Of a stretch of DNA of 9,712 nucleotides, positions 5,915 through 9,712 are shown in pieces (the first letter of the stretch is position 1; every line of letters begins with the position of its first letter). The DNA is from Erysipelotrichaceae bacterium (GTDB lineage: Bacteria; Bacillota_I; Bacilli_A; Erysipelotrichales; Erysipelotrichaceae), in NCBI GenBank assembly GCA_024681275.1, contig JAILBD010000081.1, positions 1 through 9,712 on the forward strand, in the 5' to 3' direction. Both the position numbers and the translations under genes were made by a program. Below the pieces are notes generated by a model, which worked only from the letters and a program-made list of their open reading frames with translations, was not told the DNA's origin and ran no database searches.

Positions 5915-7414
5915 ATGAATAAGAAAGAAGCATTGCAGTTCTACAAGCAGCATATCATGAAGATCAAAGCTTATCAGCTGGTCCTGTCGACCGCATCTTA
6001 CGACCGGATGACGATCGCGCCGAAAGACGGTAATGAATATCGCAACCGGATGTTGTCGATCATCGGCGGTGAGGCCTTTACGCTTCAGAATGATCCGAAA
6101 TTCATCGAAACGATCCTCTATCTTTCAAAACAGGATCTTGGGGAAGTCATGAACAGGGAGATCGCTCTGGCAAAGAAGTCGGTCGAGGAGATCGTCAAGT
6201 TCACGAAAGAAGAGATGATGGAGTATTCTCTTGCCCGCATGAAGAGTTCAGATGCCTGGCTTGAAGCCAAGATGAAGAATGACTATTCGCTCTTTGAAGG
6301 TGAACTGAGGAATCTGATCGAACTGACAAAGATCCGTCAGAAGAAACGCGATCCAAAGAAGAATGCTTATGATCTTCTTTTGGACGATTATGAAGAGGGC
6401 ATGGATCGAAAGAAATACGATCAGTTCTTTGCTTTGATCAGGAAGGAACTCCTTCCTCTGATCAGAAAAGTCGATAAGAAAAAGGATATGATCGATGATT
6501 CCTTCCTTTACAAGTACTATCCTGCTGAGATCCAGGCGAAATTCATGAAGGATGTCATGGATTACCTGGGGTATTCTCCTTCCTGGGGCTATATGGGCAT
6601 TACTGAACACCCGTTCACCAGCGGCTTCTCACGCAATGATGTCCGTGTCACCACTTCCTATGAAGAACACAACATCTCCGCTGCGATCTACTCGATCATT
6701 CACGAGTGCGGCCACGCTTTCTATGAACACCAGACCGATCCGAAATTCGATGATCTCCTCTTCTTAAGAGACATGTCTTCCGGCATGCACGAATCACAGA
6801 GCCGTTTCTTTGAAAACTATCTGGGCAGAAGGAAGTTCTTCTTCAAGATGCTTTATCCTAAACTTCAGAAGTACTTCCCTGAAAACCTAAAGGATGTAAG
6901 CCTGGATCAGTTTGTTATGGCGGTCAATAAATCACAGTGCACCCTGGTCAGAACGGAATCGGATGAACTGACTTATCCGATCCACATCCTCATCCGTTAT
7001 GAGCTTGAAAAGGATATCTTCTCTGGAAAACAGCCTCTTGAAGATCTGGATAAAGTGTGGGATGAAAAATACCAGAAATATTTAGGCATCAAAGCTGAAA
7101 AGGTCTCTGATGGCATCCTGCAGGATATGCACTGGGGCAGTGCAATGTTCGGTTACTTCCCGACATACGCCCTGGGTTCCGCGATCGGTGCACAGCTGCT
7201 TCACAAGATGGAAAAGGATCTTGATATCGATGCTATATTGGAGAAAGGCCAGTTTAAGAAGATCACGGATTATCTGAAGAAGAACGTTCAGCGTTATGGA
7301 AATCTCTATACGATGGAGGAGATCCTGAAGAAGGCAACCGGTGAAGGATTCGACCCTCATTACTACATCGACTATCTGAAGGAAAAATACTCCAGACTCT
7401 ACAGGATCAAATGA
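5915..7414 (+). CDS. M32-family metallocarboxypeptidase (carboxypeptidase Taq type)
   Basis: This is a zinc-dependent cytoplasmic carboxypeptidase that removes C-terminal residues from peptides. At 499 aa it matches B. subtilis YpwA (about 501 aa) and the Taq enzyme. The zinc motif is HECGH at residues 263-267 (His263 and His267 ligands, Glu264 catalytic). The third ligand comes from HESQSRFFENYLGR (HES at 292-294), which separates M32 from M3 oligopeptidases. The late family motif FGYFPTYALG (GYFPTY at 413-418) is also present. It lacks a signal peptide and membrane segments. The RBS GAAAGGA at 5901-5907, 7 nt before the ATG, fixes the start. The gene is cut off from the upstream operon by a terminator with no room for a promoter between, so its promoter may lie inside rbfA or it may depend on readthrough. 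The deaminase gene follows after 1 nt. Confidence 0.95.
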   Translation: MNKKEALQFYKQHIMKIKAYQLVLSTASYDRMTIAPKDGNEYRNRMLSIIGGEAFTLQNDPKFIETILYLSKQDLGEVMNREIALAKKSVEEIVKFTKEEMMEYSLARMKSSDAWLEAKMKNDYSLFEGELRNLIELTKIRQKKRDPKKNAYDLLLDDYEEGMDRKKYDQFFALIRKELLPLIRKVDKKKDMIDDSFLYKYYPAEIQAKFMKDVMDYLGYSPSWGYMGITEHPFTSGFSRNDVRVTTSYEEHNISAAIYSIIHECGHAFYEHQTDPKFDDLLFLRDMSSGMHESQSRFFENYLGRRKFFFKMLYPKLQKYFPENLKDVSLDQFVMAVNKSQCTLVRTESDELTYPIHILIRYELEKDIFSGKQPLEDLDKVWDEKYQKYLGIKAEKVSDGILQDMHWGSAMFGYFPTYALGSAIGAQLLHKMEKDLDIDAILEKGQFKKITDYLKKNVQRYGNLYTMEEILKKATGEGFDPHYYIDYLKEKYSRLYRIK

Positions 7415-7415
7415 T

Positions 7416-8423
7416 ATGAAGAGCGCAAAGATCGAACTCCATCTCCATCTGGATGGATCACTGAATATCAGATGGGCATATGAAGAGGCACTGAACAAAG
7501 GGATCATTGCTGAAGGAACGACTTTTGAAGAGTTCTATGAGATCTTATATGGCAGGAACAATATCGTCCATTCCGCAGAATCGATCAAGAAATTCGAACT
7601 GGTCTGCGACGTCCTGCAGGAATTTGAGGAACTTTCCTATGCAACATATGATCTCTGCAAGAGATTGGATGATCTGGGTCTGATCTATGCGGAGATACGC
7701 TTTGCTTCGCAACAGCATTGCAAGAAAGGACTGAGCCAGCTGGATGCGCTGAAGGCAGTCATCGATGGTGCGGATCGGGCTATGAAGGAATTCCCGATCA
7801 GGATCGGCATCATCAACTGTATGATGCACAAGGGAGATTCCGCTGCTTTCAATGATGCAGAAAACCGGGAAACGATCCGCGTTTCCAAACAGATGCTGGG
7901 GAAGGGCCTTGTCGGTCTGGATCTGGCCGGTTTTGAAAACAACTGCGAGTTTAACGATTACGCCTATCTCTTTGAGATCGCCAGGGAAGAAGGGATCCCG
8001 TACACGATCCACTGCGGCGAGATGGGGATGGGCGAACACATCCTTGACGCACTGGCGATGAAGCCAAACAGGATCGGACACGGCATCAACTGCATACAGG
8101 ATGAAAGATATATCGAAGCTTTAAGGCAGTCACAGATCCCGATCGAAGTCTGTGTATCTTCCAACATCAAGCGGCATGGCAATTATTCGATCCATCCGAT
8201 CAGAACGATGATCGAAAGGGGCCTGAAGGTGACGGTCAATACCGACAACATGATCTTCGCCAAATCCAACATGGTCAATGAACACATGCAGCTGAAGATG
8301 ATCGGGGTATCGGAAGAAGAACTGATCAGATGCACCTATAACGCTTTGGATGGTGCGTTCTGCGATGAGGATACGAAGAAGTATCTGAGAGAAAAACTGG
8401 ATCAGATATACGATAGGGTATAA
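7416..8423 (+). CDS. add: Adenosine deaminase
   Basis: It hydrolyses adenosine/deoxyadenosine to inosine/deoxyinosine plus ammonia in purine salvage, using one zinc ion in a TIM barrel. It is 335 aa, a normal length. Metal and catalytic residues are in place: HLHLDGS with His9 and His11, IHCGE with zinc His199 and catalytic Glu202, IGHG with His222, and VNTDN with Asp277. The residue after Asp277 is Asn278, where animal and enteric enzymes have a second Asp (TDDP). From memory TDN is common among Gram-positive adenosine deaminases, so I read it as a subfamily trait rather than a defect. SSNIKRHG precedes it, as expected. The start is 1 nt after the carboxypeptidase stop, with AGGA at 7403-7406, so translation is probably coupled. 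An adenine or related deaminase is less likely given the overall match. Confidence 0.92.
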   Translation: MKSAKIELHLHLDGSLNIRWAYEEALNKGIIAEGTTFEEFYEILYGRNNIVHSAESIKKFELVCDVLQEFEELSYATYDLCKRLDDLGLIYAEIRFASQQHCKKGLSQLDALKAVIDGADRAMKEFPIRIGIINCMMHKGDSAAFNDAENRETIRVSKQMLGKGLVGLDLAGFENNCEFNDYAYLFEIAREEGIPYTIHCGEMGMGEHILDALAMKPNRIGHGINCIQDERYIEALRQSQIPIEVCVSSNIKRHGNYSIHPIRTMIERGLKVTVNTDNMIFAKSNMVNEHMQLKMIGVSEEELIRCTYNALDGAFCDEDTKKYLREKLDQIYDRV

Positions 8424-8439
8424 GAAAAGCTCTCCTTGC

Positions 8440-8469
8440 TGAACCGCCCCATTCAAAAAGGACGGTTCA
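8440..8469. repeat. Putative right terminal repeat of the IS, with internal 7-bp palindrome
   Basis: TGAACCG (8440-8446) and CGGTTCA (8463-8469) are perfect inverted copies around a 16-nt loop. The outer arm begins with TG, as IS3-family ends do. The inner palindrome resembles the ends of other IS150-group elements, from memory. It could also work as a weak hairpin after the deaminase gene, but no T run follows on either strand, so I do not call it a terminator. Confidence 0.6.
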
Positions 8470-8482
8470 TTAAAAAGCTCCG

Positions 8483-9352
8483 TTAATAGCTGTTCAGGTA
8501 TGACCCCCTGTATTCCATGGGAGTCATACCTTTTAGTTTTCTCTGAGGTCTGTCATAGTTGTAGAAGTGAATGTATTCTTCAACCATTCTGATCAGTTCT
8601 TTATTGGCCTTCGGGATATCGAAGAGTTCAAGCTTCTCTGATTTGAGATGGCCAAAGAAGTTTTCACAGCACGCATTGTCATAGCAGTTGGCTTTCCTGG
8701 AATGGGAGATGGTGATGCCTCTTTCATCCAGATAGCGGATATATTCGATATTGGTATACTGGAAACCCTGGTCGGAATGAAGGATACACTCCCTTGTCGG
8801 ATCCCAGTCTTCACCGATCGCTTTGATAAGATTGTCCATCACCAGCTTCAGATCGTTAAATGGTGAGATCTGATAGGCTATAATGGAATTGTCATAGAGG
8901 TCCTTGATAACGGAAAGATACATTCGGCCTTCTTGACTGTAAATGTAACTGACATCTGTCACAAGCTTTTGGAAAGGGCGTGAAGCAGAGAAGTTACGGG
9001 CGAGGAAGTTATTGCAGACGATCCTCGCTTTTTCATTTGGATCTGCCTTTGTGCAGCAGTGATACTTCTTCTTCCTGATCGGTGAAGACAGACCTAATAT
9101 CTTCATGTATTTATAGATGGTCTTATCATTATAGATGATCCCATATCTTCTGATGATCTCATCTCTGATGAACCTGTAGCCTTTATAGGTCTCATAGAAG
9201 ATCTCTTCGATCATATCGGCCAGTTTCTCATCGAAATTGTATCGGATCGGTCTTCCGGCTTTGAGCCATCTGTAGTATCCGGAAGAAGATACATTCAGAT
9301 ACTTGCAGAGTCTTTTGATCGGATAATCCTCCTTTAGATCATAGATGATCAT
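8483..9352 (-). CDS. IS3-family transposase OrfB (DDE integrase domain)
   Basis: This is the catalytic half of the transposase. The 289 aa from the ATG at 9352 show an HTH_21-like segment (about 42-95, containing YKGYRFIRDEIIRRYG) and an rve integrase core. The core carries the DDE triad: Asp133 (TDVSYIYS), Asp194 (HSDQGFQY) and Glu230 (CENFFGHLKSE). There are 35 residues between the second Asp and Glu, the classic DD35E spacing. The C-terminus FYNYDRPQRKLKGMTPMEY is typical. The reading frame is open upstream of the ATG to 9436, overlapping orfA by about 79 nt, and encodes in-frame residues (LRY) just before the Met. This fits translation mainly as an OrfAB frameshift fusion. No internal stop or frameshift is seen, so the transposase looks intact. 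Confidence 0.96.
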   Translation of the reverse strand: MIIYDLKEDYPIKRLCKYLNVSSSGYYRWLKAGRPIRYNFDEKLADMIEEIFYETYKGYRFIRDEIIRRYGIIYNDKTIYKYMKILGLSSPIRKKKYHCCTKADPNEKARIVCNNFLARNFSASRPFQKLVTDVSYIYSQEGRMYLSVIKDLYDNSIIAYQISPFNDLKLVMDNLIKAIGEDWDPTRECILHSDQGFQYTNIEYIRYLDERGITISHSRKANCYDNACCENFFGHLKSEKLELFDIPKANKELIRMVEEYIHFYNYDRPQRKLKGMTPMEYRGSYLNSY

Positions 9353-9357
9353 ATACC

Positions 9358-9708
9358 TTAGTGCTCTCCGTAGTTTTGACGGAGAGCCTTCGCTTTTTTT
9401 AGTATGGCATTCTCCATCTTGAGATATTCGATCTGTTCATCCTTATCAAGCTCATCAATCTTGACTTTCTTGGGCCTTCCTTTTTTGACGCCGTCTTTTG
9501 CGGAAGCCTTTCCTCTGCGGTCTTCTTCAAGCAGCTTGGGATCTTCCTTATAGAGTTTGATCCAGTTGCCCAGCTGCCTGTGATTTCTTAATCCCAGTTT
9601 TCTTACAGCAGCAGTCATCCCGCCGAGTTCTCCGCTCAGATACCTTTCCACTGCATCCTTCTTGAACTCAGGGGAATATCTGTTGTTTGTTCTTCCTGTT
9701 TTTCCCAT
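9358..9708 (-). CDS. IS3-family transposase OrfA (helix-turn-helix DNA-binding protein)
   Basis: This is the DNA-binding half of the IS3-type transposase, also able to act as a regulator of transposition. The 116 aa begin MGKTGRTNNRYSPEFKKDAV. A helix-turn-helix region follows at about 12-55 (FKKDAVERYLSGE, AVRKLGLRNHRQLGNWI), then a basic linker (about 64-84, KKGRPKKVK) and a leucine-zipper-like helix (about 85-106, EQIEYLKMENAILKKA) used for multimerisation. The start at 9708 is assumed: only 4 nt precede it, no ribosome binding site can be seen, and the frame is still open at the window edge. Its stop (9360-9358) lies 5 nt before the orfB ATG. Confidence 0.92.
   Translation of the reverse strand: MGKTGRTNNRYSPEFKKDAVERYLSGELGGMTAAVRKLGLRNHRQLGNWIKLYKEDPKLLEEDRRGKASAKDGVKKGRPKKVKIDELDKDEQIEYLKMENAILKKAKALRQNYGEH
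9363..9400 (-). promoter_or_regulatory. Programmed -1 ribosomal frameshift signal joining orfA and orfB
   Basis: On the minus strand the orfA codons read CTA AAA AAA GCG, giving a phased A_AAA_AAA slippery heptamer (9400-9394). After a 6-nt spacer (9393-9388) comes a perfect 9-bp stem GCTCTCCGT/ACGGAGAGC (9387-9379 with 9371-9363) with a 7-nt loop. A -1 slip enters the orfB frame, which is open from 9436. The fusion would hold OrfA residues 1-105, 14 linker residues and the 289 OrfB residues, about 408 aa. This is the standard arrangement for IS3-family OrfAB production. Confidence 0.88.
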
Positions 9709-9712
9709 AAAT

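Larger units (their letters stand above)
8440..9712 (-). mobile_element. IS3-family (IS150-type) insertion sequence, right end present, left end beyond the window
   Basis: The element has the two-gene IS3 layout (orfA, then orfB in the -1 frame) on the minus strand. Its probable right terminus is at 8440, where the plus strand begins TGAACCGCCCC. IS3-family ends read TG...CA, and this lies 43 nt past the orfB stop. Only 16 nt (8424-8439) separate it from the deaminase stop, so the element sits directly behind that gene, tail to tail. The left inverted repeat and the orfA ribosome binding site are missing. The expected full length is about 1.35-1.45 kb. The one line I counted in orfB (9121-9180) is 37% G+C against 58% for one in infB (4441-4500), which hints at foreign composition but is a tiny sample. 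Confidence 0.88.

Noticed and set aside
8244..8249. Inactivating Asp-to-Asn change after Asp277 in adenosine deaminase (TDN instead of TDD)
   Set aside because: The zinc-binding Asp itself is kept, as are all other catalytic residues. TDN is common in Gram-positive adenosine deaminases as far as I recall, so it is not evidence of a broken enzyme.
8440..8469. Intrinsic terminator of the adenosine deaminase gene
   Set aside because: The 7-bp stem has a 16-nt loop and no T run after it on either strand. It is better read as the IS end.
9363..9400. Plus-strand terminator: 9-bp hairpin then seven T, possibly stopping readthrough from the deaminase gene
   Set aside because: On the plus strand the T run is separated from the stem by six bases (CTTCGC), too far for a normal intrinsic terminator. 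The same sequence is fully explained as the minus-strand frameshift signal.
1..9712. CRISPR arrays, tRNA/rRNA genes, phage or defence genes
   Set aside because: No regularly spaced repeats, no cloverleaf-like or rRNA sequence and no recognisable defence or phage proteins were seen in any frame.

Overview
The window looks like chromosomal DNA of a low-to-moderate G+C member of the Bacillota, probably near the Erysipelotrichia/Mollicutes side. The evidence is the rimP-nusA-rnpM(ylxR)-ylxQ-infB-rbfA gene order typical of Firmicutes, strong AGGAGG-type ribosome binding sites, a short (609 aa) IF2 and a NusA with a long charged C-terminal tail. The class-level placement is inference; the phylum-level placement is well supported.

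Layout. (1) At 1-798 is the 3' two thirds of pepT (peptidase T), cut by the window edge. (2) At 799-892 is a 94-nt control region holding an inverted repeat, a near-consensus sigma-A promoter (TTGAAA, 17 bp, TATCAT) and a GNRA-tetraloop hairpin just before rimP. (3) At 893-5867 are six tightly packed genes, rimP, nusA, rnpM, ylxQ, infB and rbfA. They are joined by overlaps or gaps of at most 16 nt and read as one transcription/translation-machinery operon: 30S maturation (RimP, RbfA), transcription elongation/termination (NusA), RNase P modulation (RnpM), a K-turn-type RNA binder (YlxQ) and initiation factor 2. (4) At 5869-5897 a strong intrinsic terminator closes this operon. (5) At 5915-8423 are an M32-family metallocarboxypeptidase and an adenosine deaminase, 1 nt apart, probably a small catabolic/salvage unit. 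(6) From 8440 to the right edge lies an IS3-family (IS150-type) insertion sequence on the minus strand, convergent with the deaminase gene. Its left end is beyond the window.

Most of the window is ordinary housekeeping sequence, and I see no undescribed defence, CRISPR, phage or biosynthetic system. The points that repay a second look are: the promoter plus 5'-end hairpin in front of rimP-nusA, a place where NusA-dependent autoregulation is known in Bacillus; the ~220-residue charged tail on NusA; and a complete -1 programmed frameshift signal in the IS (A7 slippery run, 6-nt spacer, 9-bp perfect stem-loop) that would fuse OrfA and OrfB into a ~408-aa transposase. GATC is also very dense in places. 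No gene-free stretch exceeds 300 bases.
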